Source: JBGPBY01 sp041481485 (GTDB lineage: Bacteria > Acidobacteriota > Terriglobia > 20CM-2-55-15). From it: a stretch of DNA of 25,543 nt. The notes below the pieces were generated by a model that saw nothing but the letters and a program-made list of their open reading frames with translations, ran no database searches and had not been told where the DNA came from. The position numbers and the translations under genes are program-made. The stretch lies in assembly GCA_041481485.1 (NCBI GenBank), contig JBGPBY010000025.1, positions 1-25,543 of the forward strand, given 5' to 3'. Below, one piece after another: positions 7,414 to 14,837 of the stretch; position 1 is the first letter of the stretch, and each line of letters starts with the position of its first letter.

Positions 7414-7444
7414 GGGTCGCTCCGGGCTCAACCGTGGGCGACCC
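7414..7444. terminator. Possible hairpin between convergent DksA/TraR-like and ZIP genes
   Basis: gggtcgc (7414-7420) pairs with gcgaccc (7438-7444) across a 17-nt loop. It lies 21 bp after the DksA/TraR-like stop and overlaps the last codons of the convergent ZIP gene. There is no T-run, so termination is only a guess from the position. Confidence 0.3.
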
Positions 7445-8165
7445 GGCTCACCAGCAGGAACAATCCCATACCGGCAAAGACAAGAAACGCCATCCTGACG
7501 CCCATTTCCCGGTTCACTTCCGGCATCAGGTCGGTTGCCGCAACATACAGGGAACAACCTGCCGTAATCGGCAGTGCGTAGTTCGCGCTTCCCACGGCAT
7601 GCACCGCCACCACTCCAATCAGCGTCGCGATCGCCAGCAGGACGCTGGCTCCCATCGCGCGCGAGGCAGAATACCCGGAGGTGATGACAATCGAAGCGAT
7701 TGTGAATCCGTCGACGATCTTGTGGAGGAATACCGCCAGGAAGAGCACGATGCCCACCTGCTGGTTAATCAGGAATCCCGCACCAATCATTACGCCATCG
7801 AAGAATGTGTGTACCAGCATTCCGACGAGCGCGGAAAATCCAACCGCCGGACTCATTTCATCGTGGTGCGTTTCTTCGCCGAAATGCATGTGCGCGGTAA
7901 AGGTATGTTCGAAGAAATGCACGATCAGATAACCGATCAGAACCAGAGTCGGCCAGGCCGGCGTCGTGACGGAGTTCAACGCCAGAGTTTCCGGAATCAT
8001 TTCCAGAAAGATGGCGCCCATCATGAACCCCGAACCCACCGCAATGAAATACCGCAGGGACTTGGTCGCCCACTTTTGACTGGTGACGATGCTGCTGCCG
8101 AGAATATTGGCTGCAGCCGCAGCGAGGGCGAAGAGAATCGACTCGATGTAAATATATGAGGTCAT
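7428..8165 (-). CDS. ZIP-family divalent metal transporter
   Basis: This integral membrane protein has 245 residues and about eight hydrophobic segments, so it is expected in the inner membrane. ZIP proteins move Zn2+, Fe2+ or Mn2+ into the cytoplasm. The binuclear-site helices are recognisable as HTFFDGVMIGAG (119-130) and HKIVDGFTIAS (148-158). A histidine/acid-rich loop (HFFEHTFTAHMHFGEETHHDE, about 83-103, read in two parts) may bind metal. YVAATDLMPEV (207-217) matches the conserved late helix. Metal choice cannot be told from the sequence. It has no clear Shine-Dalgarno. Its upstream region carries the large inverted repeat at 8188-8364, and no Zur or Fur box was identified. It is convergent with the preceding zinc-finger gene. 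Confidence 0.9.
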   Translation of the reverse strand: MTSYIYIESILFALAAAAANILGSSIVTSQKWATKSLRYFIAVGSGFMMGAIFLEMIPETLALNSVTTPAWPTLVLIGYLIVHFFEHTFTAHMHFGEETHHDEMSPAVGFSALVGMLVHTFFDGVMIGAGFLINQQVGIVLFLAVFLHKIVDGFTIASIVITSGYSASRAMGASVLLAIATLIGVVAVHAVGSANYALPITAGCSLYVAATDLMPEVNREMGVRMAFLVFAGMGLFLLVSRVAHG

Positions 8166-8187
8166 GAGCTGCAGGAGCGGGACTGTC

Positions 8188-8364
8188 GGGGCGGTTTATA
8201 GAAGGTGGGAAGAAATAATCAATAATCAATATTCAATTCTCAATTGTGGATGCGCTATCGCGCGGCATCTTTAAGAAATGATTGCGCGAAGCGCCACCGC
8301 CGATGAAAATTGAGAATTGAATATTGAATATTGATTATTTCTTCACACCTTCTATGACCGCCCC
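8188..8364. repeat. 177-bp inverted-repeat (MITE-like) element
   Basis: The arms 8188-8245 and 8308-8364 (58 and 57 nt) are reverse complements with two clear mismatches and a small indel region near the outer end. The inner halves are A/T-rich (aataatcaatattcaattct) and the outer ends G/C-rich (ggggcggt). The 62-nt centre, 8246-8307, has short GC-rich hairpins and no ORF. It fills most of the 278-bp gap between the ychF-like and ZIP genes, which are both on the minus strand. I saw no target-site duplication. The tip sequence cggtcatag is shared with the repeat at 5063-5159. Confidence 0.85.
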
Positions 8365-8387
8365 TTCAATCGGTCAATTTGAATTAA

Positions 8388-8415
8388 TTCACACCTACTG
8401 TAACCGCGCCTACAG
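8388..8415. repeat. Degenerate fragment of the palindromic repeat family
   Basis: The segment 8388-8412 aligns with 8341-8365, the right tip of the neighbouring inverted repeat, at about 20 of 25 positions. Its end accgcgcctacag (8403-8415) is identical to part of the right arm of the repeat at 5063-5159. It therefore links the two elements. Confidence 0.6.
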
Positions 8416-8443
8416 CCGCGGAATCCCTGGATCATTCGCATAG

Positions 8444-9511
8444 TCACCCGCTGTGACGAATCTCCATGATGTCTCCGTCGAGTACGATGTAGTCCTTCCC
8501 TTCGAGCCGCAGCAACCCTTTTTCCCGCAAAGCGTGATGACTTTTATACTTCACGAAATCGTCATAATGACAGACTTCGGCGCGGATGAAGTGATCCTGC
8601 AGATCGGTATGGATCGCTCCTGCAGCGTGCTGCGCGTTGGTTCCCTGCGTGATCGTCCAGGCACGGCACTCCTCTTCGCCAACGGTGAAGAATGAAATGA
8701 GTCCCAGAAGATGATAAGTCGTCCGGATCAGCCGTTCGGCGCCGGATTCGCTCAATCCGTAATCGGCAAGAAAGGTCTTCAATTCATCTGGAGGAAGCTC
8801 CGCCATTTCGGCTTCCAGTTTTCCACAGATGATCGTGCTCTCCGTTTTCCCGCGAACTCCGCTTGCGGCAGGCGCCGCTTTTAGCCGCTCCAGTTGATCT
8901 TCACCGATGTTGTCGACGTAAACCATCGGCTTCTCCGAAAGGAACGCAAATCCCTTCACCAACCGCTTCTCGTCCTCATCCATTGCCAAATCGCGAAGCG
9001 GTTTTTCCGATTCAAGCCATGGTTTCGCACGGTCCAACAACGCCTGCTCTTTTAAAAGGGCGGGCGATTTCTGTTTCTTCAGATCTTTTTCCAAACGTTC
9101 CATGCGCTTCTCGATAGAAGCAATGTCGGCAAGAATCAATTCAAAGTCGAGATCCCGCTTGTCGCGTTCCGGATCGACGGATCCAGCCGGGTGCGGAACC
9201 GACGCATCTTCAAATACACGCACCACATGAATCAACAGATCGACCGACCGCAGCGGCGCCAGCGCTATGTCCTGGCCTCGCCCCCGCGTCAGAGCCGGGA
9301 CATCGACGAACTCTACCGTGGCGTAAGTTGTCTTTTCGGGGTGGAAAATCGAAGACAAAAAGTCCAATCGGGTGTCCGGAACCTTGATCACTCCGACATT
9401 AGCTTCCTGACGCCGGCCACCTGCGGCCACTGCCGCCGCTTTTCCCCGGGAAAGGACGTTAAAAATGGTGGTTTTGCCTACGGATTGCAGGCCAACGATG
9501 CCAGCCCTCAT
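8444..9511 (-). CDS. YchF-like GTP/ATP-binding protein (TRAFAC Obg family, DUF933/TGS C-terminus)
   Basis: The protein has 355 residues, close to YchF's 363. The start is ATG 9511 (MRAGIVGLQSVGKT), since family members begin a few residues before the P-loop; a GTG at 9532 is possible. YchF is an ATP-preferring Obg relative that associates with ribosomes and affects stress responses. The P-loop is GLQSVGKTT (7-15). VPDTRLDFLSSIFHP (45-59) and TVEFVDVPAL (65-74) follow the YchF pattern, and a helical insert lies in the middle. NIGED sits where the family has its altered NxxE in place of NKxD. The last about 85 residues match the DUF933/TGS region (FFTVGEEECRAWTI, AAGAIHTDLQ, FIRAEV, EGKDYIVLDGDI). 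The switch-II DxxG is DVPA (70-73) and the usual GEGLG segment is absent, so it is a divergent paralogue rather than textbook YchF. Confidence 0.85.
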   Translation of the reverse strand: MRAGIVGLQSVGKTTIFNVLSRGKAAAVAAGGRRQEANVGVIKVPDTRLDFLSSIFHPEKTTYATVEFVDVPALTRGRGQDIALAPLRSVDLLIHVVRVFEDASVPHPAGSVDPERDKRDLDFELILADIASIEKRMERLEKDLKKQKSPALLKEQALLDRAKPWLESEKPLRDLAMDEDEKRLVKGFAFLSEKPMVYVDNIGEDQLERLKAAPAASGVRGKTESTIICGKLEAEMAELPPDELKTFLADYGLSESGAERLIRTTYHLLGLISFFTVGEEECRAWTITQGTNAQHAAGAIHTDLQDHFIRAEVCHYDDFVKYKSHHALREKGLLRLEGKDYIVLDGDIMEIRHSG

Positions 9512-9572
9512 GCCTGATTCAAACCTTAGCACATAAACTATTCAGATATTTAGGCTCCCGCGAAATTTATTG

Positions 9573-9601
9573 TTGACACTCCTGGGGCCCATCGATATCT
9601 T
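9573..9601 (+). promoter_or_regulatory. Promoter of the dcw cluster (Pmra)
   Basis: A perfect TTGACA (9573-9578) is followed by a 17-bp spacer and TATCTT (9596-9601, 4/6). Transcription is predicted to start near 9608, some 48 nt before the mraZ ATG at 9656. It lies in the 144-bp divergent gap between the ychF-like gene and mraZ and is the only strong promoter seen before the cluster. Confidence 0.65.
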
Positions 9602-9604
9602 TGG

Positions 9605-9629
9605 GTGGCCCAAAGTGGGAAAAAGTGAC
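9605..9629 (+). promoter_or_regulatory. Putative MraZ operator: three 10-bp-spaced GTGRN boxes
   Basis: gtggc (9605), gtggg (9615) and gtgac (9625) recur at exact 10-bp intervals directly over and after the predicted start site. E. coli MraZ is known to bind TGGGN direct repeats separated by 5 nt at its own promoter, which is the same periodicity. The middle box matches best and the outer two are degenerate. Binding here would repress the cluster by MraZ. Confidence 0.6.
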
Positions 9630-9655
9630 TAGAATTGGACTTTTAGGGACTAACA

Positions 9656-10096
9656 ATGCTGCGTGGTAACGCTCCCGCGACAATTGACGACAAGGGAAGA
9701 CTCAAGATCCCGGCGGTTTTCCGCACCGAGATTGAAGTTACCTGGGGCAGCGATTTTTACATTACGAGTCTTACTGGTGATTCCGTCCTGGTTTATCCCC
9801 TTCCTGTCTGGCATGAGATCGAACAAAAACTCGCAAACTTACCTTCCTTAAATCCCACGAAAAAGAAATTCCTGGATCGTACGAACTATTACGGCCAGTT
9901 AGCCTCAATGGATAAATCAGGACGAATTCTAATTCCTACTCTATTACGGGAAAAAGCACAAATGGCGGGAGAGGTCGCTGTCCTTGGTTACCTGACGAAT
10001 CTCGAAGTGTGGAATCACGAACTCTTCGTCAATTCGCTTAAGGAGAAGGAATTCACCGATGCCGATAACGAAACGCTTGGGCAACTGGGAATCTGA
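9656..10096 (+). CDS. mraZ: MraZ transcriptional repressor
   Basis: The protein has 146 residues, which is the usual size. MraZ is a ring-forming DNA-binding protein of the AbrB/SpoVT-like fold that controls the dcw operon. Two tandem MraZ half-domains carry the diagnostic DxxxR motifs, DDKGRLKIP (11-19) and DKSGRILIP (85-93). It is the first gene of the cluster, follows a promoter with matching direct repeats, and is separated from rsmH by only 5 bp. A TTAGGGA just upstream serves as a weak ribosome binding site. Confidence 0.97.
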   Translation: MLRGNAPATIDDKGRLKIPAVFRTEIEVTWGSDFYITSLTGDSVLVYPLPVWHEIEQKLANLPSLNPTKKKFLDRTNYYGQLASMDKSGRILIPTLLREKAQMAGEVAVLGYLTNLEVWNHELFVNSLKEKEFTDADNETLGQLGI

Positions 10097-10101
10097 TATG
10101 C

Positions 10102-10968
10102 ATGATCACGCACATACCCGTTCTGCTGGAAGAGGTGATGACGTGGCTCAGGCCTCGTCCGGAAGGACGCTTTATCGACGCGACATTTGGAGCCGGTGGA
10201 CACACCCGGGCCTTGCTGGAGCGCACGGCGCCGGGCGGACGCGTCCTGGCTTTGGATCAGGACGAAACGGCGATCGCTCAGGGACGTATCGGCTTGCAAT
10301 TATTTGGATCGCGAATCGAGTTTGTCAAAGCGAACTTCCGCGACATCGAGGCGATTGCAGTGAATCACGGATTTTCAGCTCCCGACGGCATTCTCGCCGA
10401 CATCGGTGTTTCGTCCATGATGCTGGACGATCCTTCTCGAGGATTCTCATTCATGCGTGAAGGTCCGCTCGACATGAGAATGGATCGCGAGCAGCCGTTG
10501 ACTGCCTCGGACGTCGTGAATACATACGGCGAGAAGGAAATTGCGAACATTCTTTACGAGTTCGGCGAAGAACGGCGTTCGCGGCAGATTGCCGCTTCGA
10601 TTGTCCGCTCGCGTCCTCTGGCGCGGACAACGGACCTGACTCGCGCGGTCGAGCGTGTGATGGGTGGTCCTCGTGGCCGCATCCATCCGGCGACGCGAAC
10701 ATTTCAGGCGTTGCGTATTTTCGTCAATGACGAACTTGGGAGTCTGGGGACTTTTCTGGACTCATCCATGAAACTGCTCGGCCCGGGAGGGCGGCTGGTT
10801 GTTGTGGCCTTCCATTCACTCGAAGACCGTATTGTCAAAAACAAGTTTCGAGCAGCTACCGTGCCCGGCACGGCTCTTACCCGGAAAGTCATCAAGGCAG
10901 GTGATGACGAAGTAAAACGCAATCCACGCGCGCGCAGTGCCCGTTTGCGCGCATGGGAGAAAAACTGA
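10102..10968 (+). CDS. rsmH: 16S rRNA (cytosine-1402 N4)-methyltransferase
   Basis: The protein has 288 residues, slightly shorter than the E. coli enzyme (313). RsmH (MraW) methylates N4 of C1402 in the ribosomal decoding site using S-adenosylmethionine. The N-terminus HIPVLLEEV is typical. The SAM-binding loop is FIDATFGAGGHTRALL (24-39) followed by VLALDQDE (48-55). The C-terminal GPGGRLVVVAFHSLEDRIVK is the family signature. ATG 10102 is chosen because it gives the canonical N-terminus; the ATG 4 bp upstream is in another frame. The stop TGA overlaps the ftsL ATG. Confidence 0.97.
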   Translation: MITHIPVLLEEVMTWLRPRPEGRFIDATFGAGGHTRALLERTAPGGRVLALDQDETAIAQGRIGLQLFGSRIEFVKANFRDIEAIAVNHGFSAPDGILADIGVSSMMLDDPSRGFSFMREGPLDMRMDREQPLTASDVVNTYGEKEIANILYEFGEERRSRQIAASIVRSRPLARTTDLTRAVERVMGGPRGRIHPATRTFQALRIFVNDELGSLGTFLDSSMKLLGPGGRLVVVAFHSLEDRIVKNKFRAATVPGTALTRKVIKAGDDEVKRNPRARSARLRAWEKN

Positions 10969-11348
10969 TGCGTCCAATAGAAGTCCGATTTCAGAAGAAC
11001 ATCAACAACCTCACTTTGGTGCGCGAGGCGGATACCAAGCGCCAGTGGGAGCACCTGGTGGTGGTAGCGTTGGGAGCGCTGTTTGTGGCGGGGCTTCTGT
11101 TCTATGGCTGGCAGCATTACCGGTACATTCAGTACGGATACAAAATGGAAAACGCCCAGAAGAAGCAGGACCAGCTGATTCAAATGCGCAATGTTCTGCG
11201 TCTGCAACGCCAACAGCTTCAGCGTCCGTCACGCATTGAATCCATGGCCCGGGAAATGGGAATGGTGGAATCAGGGCCGGGCCAGTTTGTGGCTGTCAAT
11301 CTGGATGCGAAGGAGATCTCCCAACCTCAACTATCGGCTCAGAAGTGA
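10968..11348 (+). CDS. ftsL: Cell division protein FtsL
   Basis: The protein has 126 residues from ATG 10968, which overlaps the rsmH stop as TGATG and has GGGAG at 10955-10959 with good spacing; an ATG at 10953 would add five residues. FtsL is a bitopic inner-membrane divisome protein that forms a coiled coil with FtsB and recruits FtsW/FtsI. The layout is a short cytoplasmic tail, one transmembrane helix (HLVVVALGALFVAGLLFYGW, about 29-48) and a Gln/Leu-rich periplasmic helix (about 55-95, LIQMRNVLRLQRQQLQ). Sequence similarity in this family is weak, so the call rests on this topology and on its position between rsmH and ftsI. Confidence 0.9.
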   Translation: MRPIEVRFQKNINNLTLVREADTKRQWEHLVVVALGALFVAGLLFYGWQHYRYIQYGYKMENAQKKQDQLIQMRNVLRLQRQQLQRPSRIESMAREMGMVESGPGQFVAVNLDAKEISQPQLSAQK

Positions 11349-11351
11349 CAC

Positions 11352-13349
11352 ATGAAACGGGAACAGTTCCTTTCGAGGCGGGTATATGTGCTGATTGCCG
11401 TTATGGGGCTATGGGGAACGGCCATTGGCGCCCGCCTCTATTTTCTTCAGGTTCACAAAGCCGCCGAATTTCGTGAGCGGGCCAGGAAACAGCAACAGCA
11501 GGCACTCGATATCTCGGCGCCGCGCGGTCTGATCTATGACCGGACGGGGAGCGAACTGGCCGCAAGCATCACCGTCAAGTCGGTATTTGCCGTTCCGTCT
11601 CAAGTCCTGGATATCGATGCCACCGCCAAAACTCTGGCGTCGATCACGGGCTTGCCGCGTTCCGAGATTGCCGGGAAGCTGAATACGGATCGCCGGTTCG
11701 TTTACATCAAGAGAAAAATCACTTCCGATGAAGCGTTGGCTATTGAACGTGTGAATCTATCCGGAATCCACTTTGAGGACGAATCCCAGCGGTTTTATCC
11801 CAATGGAGAGCTTGCGGCTCAGGTTTTGGGTTACGTCGGTCTGGATGAGCAGGGACTTGGCGGAATCGAGAACAAGTACAACGACATCATCAAGGGAAAA
11901 TCCGGCAAAGTCGTGTATTTTACCGATAACCACGGGAAAAGCTTCAATCAGATCGCCCAGCCCGCACAGCCTGGAGTCAGTCTTGTCACCACCATTGACA
12001 AGAATATCCAGCACTTTGTCGAACAGGTAATTCGCGAAGCGGCCGAGCGTACACGCGCAAAGGCGATCTATGTTGTCGTTATCGATCCGCGGAACGGCGA
12101 AGTGCTTGGAATGGCGAGTTACCCGTCGTTCAATCCGAACAGCTACAAACTTTCGGATCCGGAATCCCGTCAGAATGGTGTGATTTCTCACACGTATGAA
12201 CCGGGTTCGACTTTCAAGATTCTCACGCTCGGTGCGGGTCTTGAAGAAGGGTTGGTCACGCCGGACGACCGCATCGATTGTCAAATGGGTTCCATCACCG
12301 TTGCCGGTCAGTTGATCCACGATCACAAGCCGTTTGGCGTTCTGACTGTCGCTGAAATCCTTCAGAACTCGTCGGATGTGGGCGCCATCAAAGTGGGGCT
12401 CCTCCTGAAGGAAGAACTGATGGCGAAGTACATCAAGCTGTTCGGATTCGGGAAGCCGACGGGGATCGACCTTCCCGGAGAGGAGCGGGGGCAGGTCCGG
12501 TCGCTGAACTTATGGCGGAAATCGTCGATTGGTTACATTTCGATGGGGCAGGAAATATCGGTGACTCCGCTGCAGATTGCGAGTTTGATTTCCATGGTTG
12601 CCAACGGAGGCACGCTTTATCGCCCCTACGTCGTCAAAGAAATTCAGGATCCGGTGGAAGGCGTCGTATCGCGCACTGAGCCGAACGGAATTAGAGTAAT
12701 GTCCGAAAGGAGCGCCCGGGAAATGAAGGCGATGCTGGAAAAAGTCGTTACCGATGGCACTGCGAAGAGCGCCAAACTCGACGGTTATCGAGCCGCCGGT
12801 AAGACCGGTACCGCTCAAAAGGCGGACGCAAAGGGCGGCGGTTACGCATCCGCAAAAATGGTGGCGTCTTTTGCCGGGTTTGCACCGGCTTCCAATCCTG
12901 TGATTTCCATGGTGGTTGTGGTGGACGAGCCGGTGGGCGCCCATCACGGTGGTGAAATCGCAGCGCCGATCTTCAAAAGAATCGCGGACCAGGTATTGCA
13001 CTACAAAGGAATCGCTCCCGATGTTGAGGGTTACGCGCCGCCGCGCTACATCGCCACTCCAGCCAAATCCGAGAAACCTGCGCTGATTCTGCCGAAACCG
13101 GCGCTTGAAGAGATGAAAATCGTCGGAGCCAAATTTTCGGGAGAGCCGGCTTCGTCTTCCTTTAAATCGGGAGACATTACAGTGCCGGACTTCCACGGTA
13201 AATCCCTGAGCCAGGTCCACAACGAAGTCCGTCAGCTTGGACTCACCGTCAATGCCAATGGGCATGGACGGATCACGCAGCAATACCCTCCGGCAGGCTT
13301 CAAAGTTCCGCTGGGAACGGAAGTCGAACTGCTACTGTCCTCGAAGTAA
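11352..13349 (+). CDS. ftsI: Septal peptidoglycan transpeptidase FtsI (PBP3) with C-terminal PASTA domain
   Basis: The protein has 665 residues. It crosslinks septal peptidoglycan as the transpeptidase partner of FtsW. A short cytoplasmic tail and signal anchor (VYVLIAVMGLWGTAIGARLYF, about 11-31, read across the membrane) lead to the pedestal domain with APRGLIYDRTGSELA. The transpeptidase motifs are S286-T-F-K289 (SxxK), S340-S-D342 in place of SxN, and K484-T-G. About 600-665 is a PASTA domain (VPDFHGKSLSQVHNEV, then a Gly-rich turn and PPAGFKVPLGT). E. coli FtsI lacks PASTA; it occurs in Gram-positive PBP2x/SpoVD and several other phyla. The linker before PASTA is proline- and lysine-rich. 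The start lies 3 bp after the ftsL stop. Confidence 0.96.
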   Translation: MKREQFLSRRVYVLIAVMGLWGTAIGARLYFLQVHKAAEFRERARKQQQQALDISAPRGLIYDRTGSELAASITVKSVFAVPSQVLDIDATAKTLASITGLPRSEIAGKLNTDRRFVYIKRKITSDEALAIERVNLSGIHFEDESQRFYPNGELAAQVLGYVGLDEQGLGGIENKYNDIIKGKSGKVVYFTDNHGKSFNQIAQPAQPGVSLVTTIDKNIQHFVEQVIREAAERTRAKAIYVVVIDPRNGEVLGMASYPSFNPNSYKLSDPESRQNGVISHTYEPGSTFKILTLGAGLEEGLVTPDDRIDCQMGSITVAGQLIHDHKPFGVLTVAEILQNSSDVGAIKVGLLLKEELMAKYIKLFGFGKPTGIDLPGEERGQVRSLNLWRKSSIGYISMGQEISVTPLQIASLISMVANGGTLYRPYVVKEIQDPVEGVVSRTEPNGIRVMSERSAREMKAMLEKVVTDGTAKSAKLDGYRAAGKTGTAQKADAKGGGYASAKMVASFAGFAPASNPVISMVVVVDEPVGAHHGGEIAAPIFKRIADQVLHYKGIAPDVEGYAPPRYIATPAKSEKPALILPKPALEEMKIVGAKFSGEPASSSFKSGDITVPDFHGKSLSQVHNEVRQLGLTVNANGHGRITQQYPPAGFKVPLGTEVELLLSSK

Positions 13350-13361
13350 GACGGTATAAAG

Positions 13362-14837
13362 ATGATGCGGTTAAGGGACCTGTTGATGGGTTGCCAGGTT
13401 GTTCAAACCGGCGGCAATCTGGACCAGCCGGTTCTCGGTATAGCTTACGATTCGCGCAAGGTTGGCAAGGACTTCGTCTTCGTCGCCATTCAGGGATTTC
13501 GTGCTGACGGCAACCGGTTCGCCGGACAGGCGGTTGCCAACGGCGCCACCGCAGTTGTTTCCGCGTCGCATCAACCAACTGGATGGAAAACGTCCTGGAT
13601 TCAGGTCGCGGACGATCGTGGAGCGCTGGCAAAACTGGCAGCCAATTTCTTTGGTAATCCAACCGCTCAGCTTCATGCGGTTGGAATCACCGGTACAAAC
13701 GGGAAAACAACCACGGCGTATTTGGTCGAATCCGTGCTGAAAGCTGCGGGATTTCCTTGTGCTGTTTTTGGAACGATTGAGTATCGCGGCCCTGGCTTTG
13801 AACATACGGCGGACCGCACAACTCCGGAGGCTTCGGATCTTGAATTGCTATTTCGGAAAGTCCTTGATGGCGGATGGAAATATGCCGTGATGGAGGTTTC
13901 CTCCCATGCCATCGATTTAAGGAGAGTCGAGGAACTGCGTTTCGAAGTGGCGGCGTTCACCAATCTGACCAGAGATCATCTCGACTATCACAAGGATATG
14001 CGCTCGTATTTTCTGGCCAAGAAGCGGCTCTTCACCGGCCTGGACGGTGAAGTTCCACGAGTGCTGGTATTGAATTCCGACGATCCGCAGTTTGACGAGC
14101 TGAATGCCATAGCTCCTTCCCATGTTGTTTCTTATGGATTGACCTCATCCAGTGCGATCTTCCCCAAAAGTTTCAATCTGAGCTGGAATGGAATCGAAGC
14201 GGCGTTTGCGACTCCCGCTGGCTCGCTGGATCTCCACTCGGACCTCATGGGAAAACCGAACCTGTACAACATCGCAGCCTCCATCGGGATTGGCCTGGGG
14301 CTGGGACTATCGTTGGATTCCATCCGCAGCGGAATTGAACAACTCAAGGCCGTGCCCGGGAGGTTCCAAAGAGTTCCGACAGACCGTCCGTTTCGAATCA
14401 TCGTGGACTACGCGCACACCGACGACGCGCTGGAAAAAGTTCTTACCGGAGCGCGCGAAATTACTCCGGGCCGGCTGATCGCTGTATTCGGTTGTGCCGG
14501 AGAACGGGACCGCACGAAAAGGCCGCTCATGGGGAAAGCGGCCGCGCTGCTCAGCGATTTCGCAATTGCGACATCGGATAATCCCCGTGGGGAGGACCCG
14601 GTCGCCATACTTCGGGAAGTCGAGGCGGGCATGGCGCAGGTTCCCCACGCGAATTATCGCGCCGTGCCAGACCGGCGCGAAGCGATCCGCCTTGCACTGA
14701 CATCCGCCAAAGCGGGTGACACCGTCGTTGTTGCCGGCAAGGGACATGAAACCTACCAGGTCATTGGAAACCAGTCATTTGATTTCGACGATCGCGTTGT
14801 GGTTCGGGAGCTTTTGAATGAACTTGCTGCTGGATGA
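13362..14837 (+). CDS. murE: UDP-MurNAc-L-Ala-D-Glu--meso-diaminopimelate ligase
   Basis: The protein has 491 residues. It adds the third residue of the stem peptide with ATP in the cytosol. The P-loop is GITGTNGKTT (108-117, K115). The carbamylated lysine region is SYFLAKKRLF, with K220 the likely residue. DNPRGEDP (406-413) contains the DNPR signature that selects meso-diaminopimelate over L-lysine, which implies a DAP-type wall. KGHETYQ near the C-terminus is typical. The last 20 bases overlap murF, suggesting translational coupling. Confidence 0.97.
   Translation: MMRLRDLLMGCQVVQTGGNLDQPVLGIAYDSRKVGKDFVFVAIQGFRADGNRFAGQAVANGATAVVSASHQPTGWKTSWIQVADDRGALAKLAANFFGNPTAQLHAVGITGTNGKTTTAYLVESVLKAAGFPCAVFGTIEYRGPGFEHTADRTTPEASDLELLFRKVLDGGWKYAVMEVSSHAIDLRRVEELRFEVAAFTNLTRDHLDYHKDMRSYFLAKKRLFTGLDGEVPRVLVLNSDDPQFDELNAIAPSHVVSYGLTSSSAIFPKSFNLSWNGIEAAFATPAGSLDLHSDLMGKPNLYNIAASIGIGLGLGLSLDSIRSGIEQLKAVPGRFQRVPTDRPFRIIVDYAHTDDALEKVLTGAREITPGRLIAVFGCAGERDRTKRPLMGKAAALLSDFAIATSDNPRGEDPVAILREVEAGMAQVPHANYRAVPDRREAIRLALTSAKAGDTVVVAGKGHETYQVIGNQSFDFDDRVVVRELLNELAAG

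Noticed and set aside
7434..8159. A 241-codon plus-strand frame opposite the ZIP transporter.
   Set aside because: The minus strand encodes a recognisable ZIP protein with conserved metal motifs; the plus frame is His/Arg-rich shadow sequence.
12510..13283. A 257-codon minus-strand frame inside ftsI.
   Set aside because: It lies fully antisense to conserved transpeptidase and PASTA coding sequence and shows no domain-like features.
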